Assembly: GCF_018687715.1 (NCBI RefSeq)
Contig: NC_056753.1
Coordinates: 10,343,001-10,407,000 of the forward strand
Direction: 5' to 3'
Length of the DNA stretch: 64,000 nt
Source of the DNA: Carya illinoinensis
Lineage: Eukaryota; Streptophyta; Magnoliopsida; Fagales; Juglandaceae
Part shown: piece after piece, positions 46,731 through 59,729 of the stretch
Position numbering within the stretch: position 1 is the first letter of the stretch
Layout of the letters: every line of letters begins with the position of its first letter
Translations under genes and position numbers: made by a program
The notes under the pieces: generated by a model
Told to the model about the DNA's origin: nothing
Databases searched by the model: none
What the model saw: the letters and a program-made list of their open reading frames with translations, nothing else

Positions 46731-47420
46731 TCAAATATCAATTGGTGTCAATGGATGTTTCAACCGATTTTGAGCACAAATAAGGGTCTTTATGGTTCTC
46801 AGACCTAATGAATTTTGAAAATGATTAAGCACACGACCTCCCGTACTAAATGTCAATTCAGATGTAACCATACAAATATGCATGACCAACAAATCAATCA
46901 TTGCAATTATAAGATAGTTAGCCTTATTAAGTTTCCACCAAATCAACAAGTCAAAAGATGGGATCTAGGCCTTGCAACCATTTGATAAATACTAGTCCAC
47001 GTTTGTTTTGGCAACGATTCCAAGTTGGATGATGTTTGATCCCACTTATCGTACCATCATATCTCAGCACTGCCAGCACCATCATCTATTATTGTAGATG
47101 TCGAAGGGGGCTCATGTTCACAACTAGTTGTGGTAGAGTCGAACATAGCATTATAATCCTCATACAAATTCACTAATAATTGTCTCACACTCAACACCAA
47201 TGCTTTGGCCTAAGTCTCATCATAAATCTTCTTCAAGTCAAAACCAAGAAGCCTTAAGTTGCTACATGGATCAAGCACACATGCAATCAACATTAACAAA
47301 TTCTGTCTATCTAATTATCCCCAATACTTATCATATTTCCCTCTCATACTTGCAGACATGTTCATCAAAAAATAATTATCACTCTGGCCCAGCCTAATCA
47401 GCTCTTTTTGGAGTTGACAA
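46731..47420 (-). pseudogene. hAT transposase C-terminal fragment
   Basis: Minus-strand frames give LLMLIACVLDPCSNLRLLGFD (47290-47230), a linker with poorly conserved Ser/Thr/Glu residues, then LIWWKLNKANYLIIAMIDLL and VTSELTFSTGGRVLNHFQNS (46870-46820). This matches the end of the RNase H-like core and the C-terminal dimerisation region of Ac-like hAT transposases, whose usual form is ASESAFSTGGRVL. Stops near 47330, 47205 and 47060 break it. The BED finger and the first catalytic residues are missing. Confidence 0.85.
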
Positions 47421-50159
47421 ATCTCCTAAAAAATGGTGTTAGCATGATATACAAAGACACCACACATTATATGCCTTGGGTATTCTCATTCCCGTCTACC
47501 AGGTGAGGCCAGCGCGATACCATACCACCCCAATCATCATGGGGAATTTTCATTCTCATATGAAACTCGCAGCAACACACAGTAGGAATGGTCCGAGAAA
47601 TTCTCCTTCCTATCCATGATGATCAACATACGATAAAACTACTTACATAGACATCACTGAAAACAACCACGTCCCATAAATTATAAATTTGGCTAAAAAG
47701 GAAAGCATCGAGATAGAGAAAAAGGAGAAACAGCCAAGCTAAGGGATTGTCACAAGTGATTGATATAAGAAAATGACTACTCTCTCTAGAGTCTCTCATC
47801 ACATCTCAGTGATCCCCCGCTCCTTAATGGAGTTTTCTCTTTATTCCTACAACTTCAACCCAACACTGATGGATATGGATTCTCTGATCTCACAAACTAA
47901 AGCACTCTTTTGGAAAGGCCTCAAGCTCGAATCTGCAGTGGAAGAAGCCAAAAAAAAAAAAAAAAAATTAGAGCTAGCATTAATAGGGTGTTTAGTTGTA
48001 TTTAGAAATTCTTAATTGAAGATCTATAAGTTAATTTGTTTCTTTCACTTTTCAATCCCCTCAAGAAAAGCAAAGAATCATCAACCAAGCCCCATGGAAT
48101 TTCAAAGGGTATTTGCTAATCCTCAAACCATGGCCACCTGGCTCTACTTTGCAAGAGATTCTGTAACACCATCTCCTTGTAAGCTACAGATGTCATTTGT
48201 TTTCATAAAAATAACCTGGTGAGAGATATTATTTTGAGTTTTGCTACGTACAAGCAAAATCCCATACTAATCTATGCACCAATATTGATTCCTTCATATT
48301 CAAAATTTAAATTAGTACTTTTTTCAATAAAATCTACTTTTTGACCAATCACATTAAATTGGTACACATATTAGTATGCAGTTATACTTGCAACTAGATT
48401 TTTCCTATTATTTTTAATAGAATAAACATTTATGTCATAAAATAATTATTTAATAAAAAATTGTCTTCAAATAAAATTAAATAAACAATTGAATAAAATT
48501 TATGTCATAACAATAATTTATTCTAAGAAGTCTGGAATTTAATCAACTGCTCCATCTAAGCTTGGCCCACCTGCTTGCCCACCTACTCGTACTCATCATC
48601 ATGTTTAACCGGTGTGGTTTAAAAACATAAAATAAATTAAAATGAGTTAATGACTCAATAAGAAACTTATCATAACGTAAACATGCTTAACATAAGGTTT
48701 TTTGATAAAATATTTCATGTTGAAAAATTAAAACCATGAGCATTCATACATATACTTACGTCATGCATGACTTATTTTGAATTACCAGACTTATCATATT
48801 TATCTTACTGGCCCACACACTTAACCTTACGTGTAAAGTTGTACATTGGCCCCATATTATGTGACCACAAGGGGAGCCGTTAATAGTATTTTAACATACT
48901 GTGGTAGACCACGCTTAGATTTGTGACTTGCATGTCCAGCCATAAATTTGCATTTATACCATGCATCTGAAAGACTATCTAATTAATTGCTTTAAACTTA
49001 TTTTATACTTGATCTTATAAAAGCTTACATATTTTATGCAATGTGTGATGCATGAGATACATAATACAAATATAACTATAATATGCAAAATGAGACGTGA
49101 TAAATAATGTACTTACAAATATTATGACATCCTTAGTACATAAATACTAGCTTTTAAAGAATTGACTTTAATAATAAAAATATATAACTAGCTAATATAT
49201 GTTAATCTTAATTTATGCTAAGCTACTTATCTTGTAGTGCTATTTATAAATATCGCTTCGTAGTTAACATCACTAAATTTCTAGGAAGGCATGCAATATA
49301 ATACTCTATCTAATTAAATACATACTACAGATTTGATAGCATAAGTAAACTTTATTAAATTTTGAGATTTTAAAAAGATAAGCCCCAATATTAAACTAAG
49401 TCCATAGTTACGTAAGCCCAAAATCTTAAAACCAACTCACTTTTTGATGAATTACAAGGCAGGGTAAATACGTCTTACATGGTCGTGCTTTATTAAAAAG
49501 GTTGGAAAGCATTTATTGTAATAACTTTAAATCCCATGCGCTTTAAGGAAAAAGCCAACACACTTTCAACTTGAAAACAATGAAGTATTGACCGTAGGAA
49601 AGGAGAGGGCAGCAAGGTAACTGAGCATTCATTTTTTTAATAAAAGTTAATGGCAATCTCATTGGAAATGACAGCAACCATTAACTCAATCTACTTCCAG
49701 GGGAAGAGCACTTATATGCTACATCAGGTTAGGCAAATTCATTTAAGAGTAACTTTCAGCTATAGTAAATCCAAGCCTTCGGCTATATTTAGATGTGCAC
49801 TGTAGCTCGATCAAAGCAATTATTTACTATTATTCCGTCTCTCTCCTGATCTTGATTTTTTCTCTTTTTACCGAACTTTGTTGTCTTTTCCTCTTCATTT
49901 CTACTTCTTTGGTCTACTCTCATGAAATGGACTGGCTCGATTGAACATCATCGTGTTTGTGATTATTAACATTAAATGATAATTGAAAATATATTTTTTA
50001 ATTAATAATTTAATTAAAATATAATTAGTAATTAATATATAATCGATAGACTAATAGAAATCAACTTAAAAAAATATCTAATAAATAAATAATAACTATA
50101 TATATTATTAGTTTAATTTTGTCCTAGTTTTTTTAATTAATTAATTTATTCTGAGGCGG
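47421..50159. other. Unassigned, possibly a decayed LTR on the minus strand
   Basis: 47773-48222 has two short frames (80 and 68 residues) with no recognised domain. 48540-49150 read on the minus strand has the look of a long Ty3 LTR (a repeated 'catgcatga' style, 'gactcattaactcatttta'), but I found neither clear ends nor a partner. 49150-50150 is AT-rich with nothing identified. Confidence 0.3.
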
Positions 50160-50640
50160 ATGTTACAAATTCGTTTGAACCTCTTAGCATTTTACATACA
50201 GATTCACTACGTTCCACTAGACCATATGACACAAGACAATGCTATACTCATTGGGAAGGCTTTGAAAAACCTATTAGAGGTTGAAGAAGACTCACAATTT
50301 GGATCAAATTGGAGATTGATATCACCTCTCCATTGCAACAAGGTTTTACCCTTCCTAAAGACTACAACATCGATGCTCTCAAATATGAAAGATTGTCAGA
50401 TTTTTATAATTCTTGGGAAAGACTAGGTTACTCTCAAATATTCTGTCCTTTCCTCTAATCAATTCCCACAACCCCTCATCACAGACTAATCTAACATCTC
50501 CACATCATAGAATACAACCCCCATCAAAGAAACTCTCCAGCCGATGGATGATCAAACCTCAAATCGAAATGAAAATGGAAAAGGGAAAATGTTGGAAAAG
50601 GGAATAGAAATACAAAGGATGAAAGCTTTAGAACCACAGA
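50160..50640 (+). pseudogene. LINE ORF1 (gag-like, zinc-knuckle) fragment
   Basis: One frame gives LLAFYIQIHYVPLDHMTQDN and AILIGKALKNLLEVEEDS. Another continues with EIDITSPLQQGFTLPKDYN and LKYERLSDFYNSWERLGYSQ. This is the order of the DUF4283-like domain and CCHC knuckle of plant L1 ORF1. The first two knuckle Cys positions are lost (FYNSWERLGYSQIFC). At least one frameshift near 50305. Downstream to 50640 is a Lys/Pro-rich linker. Confidence 0.7.
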
Positions 50641-51650
50641 CAATTAATTTTACCTATGGAACGAGCTTAGGAAAATTCGGAAAGAGCTAAGGAAAATTCA
50701 GTTTTACCCTAAAGAACCTCCTGAAGACTTCACAGCAGCTGGAAAACCAATAGAACTTTAAGGATCCCGATGTTTTTTCTCCGGCAATCCGCGCGAGGCA
50801 AAGAGCTATAGCCGTGCAACTTCTACCCACCAGAAGTAAGTCCATCAGCACCAAGTACCCCACCTACACAGATCAAAGAAGGGTTAAATTACTTCACTGT
50901 AAATACTATCGCATCATCACCAGCTAAGACAATACTGTAACTTCGATCAATAGGGAGAAATTAAACCATCAGAGCATTCCATCCGGATTCTCATAAAATT
51001 TCTTATAATTTAATTCAAAATTATATTTCTTTAAATTTATCCCTAAATTTTATTCATCTTCTAAAAGCTCATACATCTTATTCCCCATCTCTATCTCTAT
51101 TCTATTAAATAATATTTATCTATTCTTTTTTTATTACTTTTTTATCTCTCTTCCATTTACAATTTTAACTACGAACTCTTTTGTCTTATTATCTTTTTTT
51201 CAAATATCACTTTTTACTAAATGTTTATACGATTTTGACTATCCAATACAGTATTTTTTTTCAAACTGAAATTCGTATTATAAAAATAATATTTTTTTTT
51301 TTAATTAGTGCATTTTCTAACGTGATAGCCAATTTTTTTTATTTAGTAGTCTTTATCAGTTTCTCTAATAGTAATACCTAATCACGTATTGATGATAAAA
51401 AAAATTTTCATTTTTGTAATGGTAATATTTTTGTCATTTCTCCAACCATAACATTTTTTATCTTTTATCCAACGGTAACTTTTTTTGTCTTATCTCAAAC
51501 GGTAACATTTTTTGTCCTATATGTAACAGTAACTTTTTCTTTTATAAATACGCATATTGCTAGCATTCACATTCTCACAAACTCAAGTCTCATTTGATCT
51601 ATAGAATTGAAATTCAACAGTCTCCCTTGATCTCCAACTCCGTTCATCAA

Positions 51651-52823
51651 ATGGCTCATATCTTCTTTCGCAAATTGTTGATATTCGTATCCTCTAAAGA
51701 TGATAGAGATGTTGTTCTTAATGAGGAGGCTGATGGACAGTCATCGAGGCATCGTGGCAATTGCTAACGTCGTAAGTTTATTCGACGTGATCATATTCAA
51801 GGGCACGAGCATCTATTTCACGATTATTTAGCAGAAAATCTAGTATATCTCTCGAATCTATTTCGAAAGAGATTTCGGATGAGCCGTCCCTATTTCTCCG
51901 TATTCTAAATGAGGTAGAGTCTTACGAGCTGTACTTCATCCAGAGAAGAGATAATGCCAGAAGACTCAATTTATCTTCAATGCAAAAGATAATCGCATCA
52001 CTTAAAATGCTTGCGTATGGAGTTACTTGAGATTTTATGGATGAATATATACGTATTGGTGAAAGTACTGCAATGGAGAGCCTCAAAAAATTTTCTGAGA
52101 TAATATTAAGTGTTTTTTCAAATGAATATCTGAGGTCTCCAAATGCCAATGATATTGTCCGATTGCTTTCTGTTGCTGAACAACGGGGATTCCCAGGAAT
52201 GTTGGAAAGCATTGACTACATGCATTGGAAATAGAAAAAATTGTCCTGCGACCTGGAAAGGTATGTACTCCGGCCACATCCGTGAACCAACTATTATTTT
52301 AGAAGCAGTTGCTTCATATGATCTCTGGATATGGCATGCATTTTTTGGTATGCCCAGTTCACATAACAACATTAATGTGCTAGAGAGATATTTTATTTTC
52401 ACAGAACTTACCCAAGGGCATGCTCCTTCAGTCAATTACATAATTAATGAGAACAACTACACTATGGGATATTACCTTGCAGACGGTATTTATCCCAAGT
52501 GGTAAACTTTTGTGAAAACGATTCCATCACCATGAGAGAATGAGAAGAAAAATTTTGTGAAAGCACAAGAATCTGCAAGAAAAGATGTCGAGTGTGCATT
52601 CGGAGTACTTCAACAATGATTTGTGATCATTTGTGGACCTTCCCAAATGTTCAAAGTGAAGAAACTAACAAATATAATGAAAGCATGTGTTATTCTACAT
52701 AATATGATCATTGAAGAAGAGCATGATGAAAGTGAGGGTCCGAACATTGAGTATGATCAACTTGATGATGAACTCTCGGAACTGTCGCGCAATCATACAA
52801 CTGAGCTTACGAACTTCATCTAG
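51651..52823 (+). pseudogene. PIF/Harbinger transposase (HARBI1-like DDE), broken
   Basis: The ATG at 51651 follows a TATA-like box (51543). The N-terminal region with RFRMSRPLFLRILNEVES is near 51880. ESIDYMHWK holds the first catalytic Asp (near 52215). MYSGHIREPTIILEAVASYD, then SHNNINVLERYF where the family has SHNDINVL: the second catalytic Asp is Asn. KDVECAFGVLQ holds the Glu (near 52590). The tail is FKVKKLTNIMKACVILHNMIIEEE to 52823. Breaks: TAA at 51763-51765 and TGA at 52028-52030, a stop plus one-base insertion after MHWK (52232), TAA at 52503-52505 after GIYPKW, and a frame change near 52618. It cannot be active. Confidence 0.9.
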
Positions 52824-53239
52824 GATCATCATCATATTAGAGACAGTTCGGCACATCATCAACTCCAAGTAGATCTAACTGAATATCAATGGATATTATA
52901 TTTCCAACATTAGGCACGTCGCATTATAGTATGATATTTCCTTCATGCTAGTAATGACTATGTCTGAGTTAATCTCTGCTGCATTTATATTTCCTTCATG
53001 TTAGTAGTAACTATATTAATGGTAATCAACTTTTATTTCCTATTTCCTTCATGTTAATAGTGACTATATTAAAGGTAATTTGTAATTGTTTCTGAAATTA
53101 TAATGACCAATTTCCTTGCATTTACACCACAAAATTAAAATACAAAAGTTTAGTATCAATAATATATTCATCTATCATTGTCCAAAACATAATAAACAAA
53201 GAAATTAACTTTTTACAAAATTACAAATCAATCTAAATC

Positions 53240-54412
53240 TATTGCAGCATTGCGTCTTGCCATGATTTCCCTCTACAGTTGTAGGAAATATAACTACTGC
53301 ATTTCTGGCATGGCACTCACGTCCATCATCATAATGCACTGATTTGCTTTCTTCAAAGCGAGCTCTACTTTTTGCGCCTCCAATCTCAGTCTTTCGTTCT
53401 CTTGACGGATTTTATTTAGCACTTTTTTCCGATCAATTACCATCTTCTCAACCTCCAACCTCAGTCTTTCATCCTCAAGATGTAATTTTTTTCCTTTTTT
53501 CCTTGTCATATTCCATCTTCTTGGCCTTAAGGTGATAAAACTCTTTTTCCTGAGCGCGTGACTCCTCCAAAAGATATACTTCATCTTCCTGAGTTGAAAA
53601 TTTTCCTCTGCTTGCCTGCCTTGGGCCTTTCATTTTTTTTTCTTAGCTTTCCTTCCCATTGGTCTGTCCAATTCAATCACTTCATTCTCCATCACATTAT
53701 CCGCCTCGAGATCAAAAATTGAATCCTCCGTAGCGCCATAACATCGAGTTGGGGTTGAGAATGGGGACATCGTCTTCTTTTGCTTTGGATCCTCTTTTGT
53801 GGCACGCCAAATCCACTTAAGTTGGTCCTTCAACAAGTACCAATAATGTTCGAACTGGAAGGAGCATTTCTCTAGCGATTGGTACATAACCTTGGCCTTT
53901 TCAAACTTACATGTTAAACCAATGTAGGAAAAAATAAATTATTCGTAAAACAAGTAAGAGTATAGAAATTCTACCTTATCTTGCTCGGTCATACCACTTT
54001 GATTTAACCTTTCAACCTGGACTAGTTTCGCACAAAATTTGTTTGTTTCCTTTTAAATAACCGACCACCGATGTATTAAAGATTGTATTGTCATCTCATT
54101 TGTGGTTTCTTTAAATTGCTGGAAGTACTCAAATATTTTTTTCCAAAGTTGGGAGTATTTTTTATCTGTTTCCTGGACGGCATCAAGGCTACAATTTAGT
54201 CATGCGGAGACAAATAACTTATATTTTTCAGGGGTGAAGTTTGCACCCCTGACTGATTTTCTGACGTTGATAGGCTCTTTAGGGAGTAGGGATAGAGAGT
54301 GATCAAGGGTCATAGGAGATGTTCCACTTTGCCCACCGTAAGTGGGGTCGAGTTGAGAATCTTGACTAAGGAGATTGGTGAAGTACATATGTCCAATGTC
54401 TTGTGAATCCAT
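53240..54412 (-). pseudogene. PIF/Harbinger second protein (Myb/SANT-like, NAM-associated C-terminus), broken
   Basis: Minus strand from the Met at 54412: a Ser/Gln-rich N-terminus, RGANFTPEKYKLFVSA then WLNCSLDAVQETDKKYSQLW (SANT-like domain), RWSVI, LVQVERLNQSGMTEQDK, MYQSLEKCSFQFEHYWYLLK, DQLKWIWR (near 53810), and a charged coiled-coil tail (EDERLRLEVEKMVIDRKKVL) to about 53294. This protein accompanies PIF/Harbinger transposases and helps bind the ends and enter the nucleus. Stops or frame changes near 54200, 54056, 53890 and 53630. Plant genes annotated as 'glutathione S-transferase T3-like' contain the same domain pair. Confidence 0.8.
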
Positions 54413-55633
54413 CTCTAAAAATGTATTGAAATGTTAGGCATATCACTTTGAAGTTTGGAGTTTGGAGTTTAGTCGGGGTCGTTGGCTTAGAAACTGGTTG
54501 GTGACATCTTGGAAATTTGGCCACCCACTCATGGCTGCAACAAGTGGTTGCCAGTACTTGTTGGCCGTTCGGGTTACCTAGTAAGACAAGGAAATGACCA
54601 TAAATTCCCCTTATCCCCACGTGCGGTTGTCATCATCACAGTCGAGGGGGTTTAGTTTACACATTATTTCTCTATCACAACATAATACAAAACAACAATC
54701 AAACAGCATGCAAATCACAATAATGCTAAATAAGAGCATTCCCATCCAATTTATTAATATATCGAATATATTAATAAATAAAAAGGCTCAAAATGGTGTA
54801 AATATTGACAACATACGTAAGTAACGAGCCCAACATCGAATGGCTGCAAAACCCCACTCGAACCCCGATTGCCTTTTGTGGAAAGTACCACAAACTGCAA
54901 TATGGCTATCCGGGTGAGGATTGCCCCACCATATCGATGGGGCCCCATTAACACTGATGACTTAACCCGCACTATAACACCATCATCACAGTCTAATAAC
55001 AATTCTCTCCCCTGAGAGATACGCAACACTGCAAATAACCCAACATCAAATAAAAAACTAGAACATCAAATGAACTATAGAAAAGCATTGATATTATCAT
55101 GATAGTTGCAATATTCCAATAACTAAGCATATAGAAAATGAGCATGTTATTGACGCACCATTAAAAAAACCATCCATTCATACACGTGAATAAATAAAAT
55201 TATTACCCCGACAAAAGCAACCAAAACTCAAAGATGAAGTCAATTAATCCATAACCAAAAAATATATGAAGAGGAAGGCAACCAGAGTACAAAGAAAAGT
55301 GTGGAAAATATGAGAATAGAGTAAATATATAACATAGCCAGCTGGTATGAATTCCTCTCCCCGTTGCACAAACAGAAAAAATGTGAGAACATCAAGAATG
55401 AATACAGAAAATAAAAAAACACACAAGAGAATCATCACCATAAAGTTTTTTTGAATAAATTACTTATTAAAAAAGCCATTCTTGCATTTCCAATAAGAGT
55501 TAATAAAAGTATTTCATGAAATAAGAAAAAAAATTCTCAGCAGTACTTATATTCATTCATTGAAATAAAAGATAAAATATCAAATGGAATATATAATAAA
55601 GAATTAACCCATTCATTGTACTCGCGAGCGCTA
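54413..55633. other. Noncoding filler right of the Harbinger second gene
   Basis: Open frames at 54754-55029 and 55240-55441 (minus) show no domain. A copy of the terminal motif, gagcattcccatccaattt, is at 54735. The rest is AT-rich. Confidence 0.4.
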
Positions 55634-55838
55634 GCCCGGATTGGTTACCAAAAACTAAAAATTCTCATCTCATCTCATCATTAGAACTTTTTCAAATCTC
55701 CATACAAAATATAATAAACAATTTAACTTTTTCAAATCCCAATACAAAACTAATAGTAAAAAATTATATTATAATAATATTTTATTAATTACTATTCATA
55801 ACATCTCATCTCATCTCATCTGTGTAACCAAACGGGGC
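55634..55838. mobile_element. 205-bp Tourist-like MITE
   Basis: Terminal inverted repeats GCCCGGATTGGTTAC and (reverse complement) GCCCCGTTTGGTTAC match at 13 of 15 positions. A 3-bp duplication CTA lies on both sides (55631-55633, 55839-55841). Subterminal 'atctcatctcatc' repeats are present at both ends in inverted order. No coding capacity. It sits inside the probable Harbinger element, so it is the younger insertion. Confidence 0.75.
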
Positions 55839-55841
55839 CTA

Positions 55842-58100
55842 AAGTTCTATAAAGTAGTTGTAAAGAAATTCATTGTCAAGAGTCATCTAATACATGGTCC
55901 ATATGGGCTGTTATGCTCCACTTATTTTTTACATTTGCATATCAAATAGCATTAATTCCTCTCAAATTGTAGCTTCTATCCAATGTATTGTTCATATTCC
56001 AATAGATTATCTGTCTAGATGTTTCCAAGAGCTTTAATTACTCATTTGGTGGAGAAGATGAGCTGGTTCTTTTCTAACTTATTTTGCCAATAAAAAAAAT
56101 AAAAAAATTCTAGATGATTTCTTTTAGATTGACATCTCACAAATTCTCAATAATGACAAATATACAAGCAATTAGCAAACTCAACCGTATAGCAAAGAAC
56201 TAGAATCCATAATCCATAATAGTAAAGACAAACAAGCATAATACTCAACCATTCTACCAACTAGCATACAAAAACCAACCAATTACCCGAATGACATATC
56301 CGAGGGCCACTTGCAATCACCCCAATAACATATTCAAGGCCACCCACCAAAGCAAATAAAAGCAGAGGCATAAAGCCCACAAGCCATGAAAGTCCATTGG
56401 GGAAATGCACAAACATCATGGCCTAGCTGCCAAATCACTAGAGATCCAAAAGAAAAAAGATAAAGCAGAGCTCAACCATGATGAGGGAACAAAGAAACAA
56501 TTCCTACACAAGTGCTATACCTCTATTGTTTGGATTTTAAAAAAAAAAAGCAACTTGGATGACCCTCCAAAGACAAACAATCAACCCTACATAAAGTTGC
56601 ATACTTTTTTTCCAAAAATGTGACAATTCGAACAAGAATAACTTTTGAAGAATTATGACTACTAATATATTTATCAATGGTTAGCATTAAAGGTTAATTC
56701 AACCAATATGCAGAAAAAGCTTAACATTAGCTTTTTGTTTCAAGAAACTCACTGTCCTTTCATATGTTATTACTAAGATGTCGAAACACTGTCCTAGCAT
56801 CATTTATAACAATCACAGAGCATGAATTTAATAGTCAAACACTGAGCAATTTACAAACTAAAGTATTTTTAAATAGAACCATATTATCTTACGGAGCATA
56901 CTGAAAGTCAATCTTCTCTAGCATAACTATAGCTAATCAACAATCAACAATCAAGTAATCCAACAATCCATTAACATGGCATTCAAAATGATACAACACA
57001 GATTGTCACAACTACAATGGATCTGCACAGACCAACCCATTAACATGGCATTCAAAACTAACAAATTTAGGAGTATATATAAAAAGGTTTGGCATCGTCC
57101 AACTGCAGTTAATACAATATCTCAATCAACCTAAATAATAGTTATTGTTTACATCCCCACCATCCACTTGTTTAAGCCATATAAAATCATATTCAATTAT
57201 TTATTATAAGTATAATAAAACTTGAGTTAACATGGAAGCTCACATATTTTTTTTAACAAATCAATAACTTCCCAATTCTTCTAATTTCCTCTATATATTC
57301 AACTATCAAATTTGAAAAACGAAGGGTAAATGAATATCTAGCAGCTACAGATATCATATGGACTAAGTAGTCCTGAAAGAAAAGAAATTCAATGTGTATT
57401 AAAAAAAAAAGGTTTAGATATCCAGCCCCCAATAGATAGATACCAGAAGTGGTAAATCTCACCTAACATCTCCACACCTAAATGAGATACCAAGGAAAAA
57501 ATGAGTCATATTGCACTGCTTATTGGCATAACGTACATCACAACTTGTTTACGATGCAGATAAACCTAAAAAATTAGTAGAATGCCAATCATTTTGGAAT
57601 ATTTATCAGCCAGCCAAACCCAGAACAACTTTATACAACTACAGAGTAATGGGTTGTACAACCACAACAATTTCATTTTCCTTGCTAACCACAAAGTTAC
57701 AGACCCAAATGCCATAATTTTAGTGCAAACAAATCTCAATGGACAATAGTAATCTTAGAGCAACCCAAACCAAAACAACAAATTCAGAGCAACCCAAATT
57801 GAAACAACAATTTTGAGCTACGATTTTCAGCAAGAATAGCTAGGGTTTTCAGACCTAGATACATACAAAAAGCTAGAGTTTTGAGTAAGAACAGATCTCC
57901 AAATACATACAACCATGGAGGAAACCGAGAGTGAGGGATATGAAATGCGATAAAGAAGCTCAGTGGCCAACCATGGAGGATCCCGATTCTCACAAAGTCC
58001 AGTCATGAAAAATGCTAAAACATAGAATGTACGAGAGAGAATGAGGGAATCCAGCCATGGAGGAAACTGAAAGTTGAGGGATGACTTACAATCGTTGCGA
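55842..58100. other. AT-rich noncoding sequence within the probable Harbinger element
   Basis: No domain found in the short open frames at 56405, 57253, 57784 and 57827. 57780-58340 on the minus strand resembles a promoter/leader side of the element. A 'cattaacatggcattcaaa' segment is repeated at 56970 and 57040. Confidence 0.4.
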
Positions 58101-58355
58101 AGACTGGATTTGCTTGCGAGGGAGAGGCGATGAACGAGGGCACTAACCATCTAGAGGAAAGAAATGCGGGACAAGAAAGAGAAAATTCATTTGAGGATGC
58201 ACAGTCGTTCCCCATATATGAGGAATTACTGTACAAACCGAAAACCCAATCCGCATTTTAGGGATTGGGATGGAGAACCCATTTCCTTCAAAACCCTATA
58301 GTTTCCCTCAAATTATAGGGAAAACATCGATATGCAAATGCTGATGGGGATGCTC

Positions 58356-59720
58356 TCAAAGCTTTGACAGGAACGTCGCATCAGGAGGAAAATCTCTTTT
58401 TAATAACTGAGTTGAAGACAACTCTTAGCATTTTGTATTGAATTAGTCATTCCAATATTTAAAATTTGAAGAATGGATAACATTTTTACTCTTAATTAAT
58501 CACTTAAAATTTAAAATCTATCTTAGATTAACCAGTCCACTTTCTATAATAATAAGATTTTATTATTTTTTATTTTTATATTTCTTTAATTATTATTTAA
58601 TTTTTAAATACTTTCATTTTTATTGTCATAATCTCGTCTACAACAATCATATTCATCATGCAAATGCATGGAAAAATTAAAACAACGGCAATAATAACAA
58701 TCAATTATGCAAATCAAAGTAATCCATTACCACATGCGTGCCTTTGTACTTGAGCCAGCGCTCGCGAGCGCGATGGATACCGAAACGTAAATGATATCAA
58801 TTTATCTAATCTAATGTGATATCAATATTTAAAAATATAATAAAAAAATATAATAAAATATAATAAAAAATTCATTTAGATTTGCTATAGTATATTTTAT
58901 ATTTAAATAGAATGATAGAATTACTTATGCTCATATTTTAAATGATATCAATTTATCTAATCTAATGTGAGACAAATGCGATGATATTTTTCAAATTTTA
59001 AAAATAAAAAGGCATTTTGCTAAACCAATGTCATTTATGAGTCGACAATAAAGATAACTTCAGTCGACAATGCAAGGATTTAAAGCTCAGTAGATCAAAC
59101 ACAGGGTCCGTCAATACTCCATTTTTCGAAGTGAACCTAACTATCCTTTCTTTTAATTTATTTTGCAAGGCCCATTTATGAGTGATCAAGCCCAGTGAGC
59201 CTTAAACACTAAAATCGGATAACCCAGAAATCATTAACCTGCTGATTAATACAATACCCGCGGCCGAAAACACCAATAGCTCAAATAGCCCATCTGTAAT
59301 TATTGAGCCCACACACACATTCTCATCCTCGCCGAAGTCACAAACAACAACAAAAAGGTTGAGCACCCCCTCCTATGTTCGTCTCCTCTAAACCGGTAAT
59401 ATTATAGAGAAAAATTTTATTCATTATTCTCCCATTACGTACTATACATTATATATAATTTATTATTTTATTACTTTATTTTTTTCTTATTAAAAAAATA
59501 GAAAAAATAGAAATAAATTAAAAAAATATGAAAATAAATATGATACGCAGACGATGAGCAGACTTCTGAAAGGGGAGTGGAGCAGGTAGAGTCCAGCTAT
59601 CTTCACTCCCAAACAAACACCTAGGCACTGCCTCGTAGAGTTGACCAACCCCATCGCTCTCTCTCTTTGTCACTATAAAAACTGATGGTCCCTCTTGAGC
59701 TGGCTCGCGCCAATCCATAC
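58356..59720. other. AT-rich intergenic sequence with short repeats
   Basis: A 31-bp perfect direct repeat starts at 58789 and 58940 (aaatgatatcaatttatcta...). The GC palindrome GCGCTCGCGAGCGC is at 58758-58771. The last ~200 bases precede the pyrophosphatase 5' leader and may be its old promoter, but no clear TATA box was found. Confidence 0.5.
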
Positions 59721-59729
59721 TCTTGACCA

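Larger units (their letters stand above)
50972..58355. mobile_element. Probable PIF/Harbinger DNA transposon (~7.4 kb, decayed, with later insertions)
   Basis: The left end GAGCATTCCATCCGGATT and the right end, whose reverse complement is GAGCATCCCCATCAGCATT, form an imperfect terminal inverted repeat. Both are flanked by TCA (50969-50971 and 58356-58358). PIF/Harbinger elements usually duplicate a 3-bp TWA, so TCA is atypical. Inside are a transposase (plus strand) and the Myb/SANT-like second protein (minus strand), convergent as in some elements of this superfamily. The 3.9 kb right of the second gene includes a MITE and AT-rich filler. A second 'gagcattcccatcc' at 54735 leaves open that the element is smaller or nested. 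Confidence 0.45.

Noticed and set aside
47773..48222. Two adjacent short frames that could be a small gene
   Set aside because: No domain, no splice context, poly-A run inside the first frame; too weak to annotate as a gene.
50140..50175. LTR boundary at 'gaggcggatgttacaa'
   Set aside because: It resembles a TGTAACATCC-type LTR terminus in reverse, but a LINE ORF1 frame runs over it and no matching end was found.
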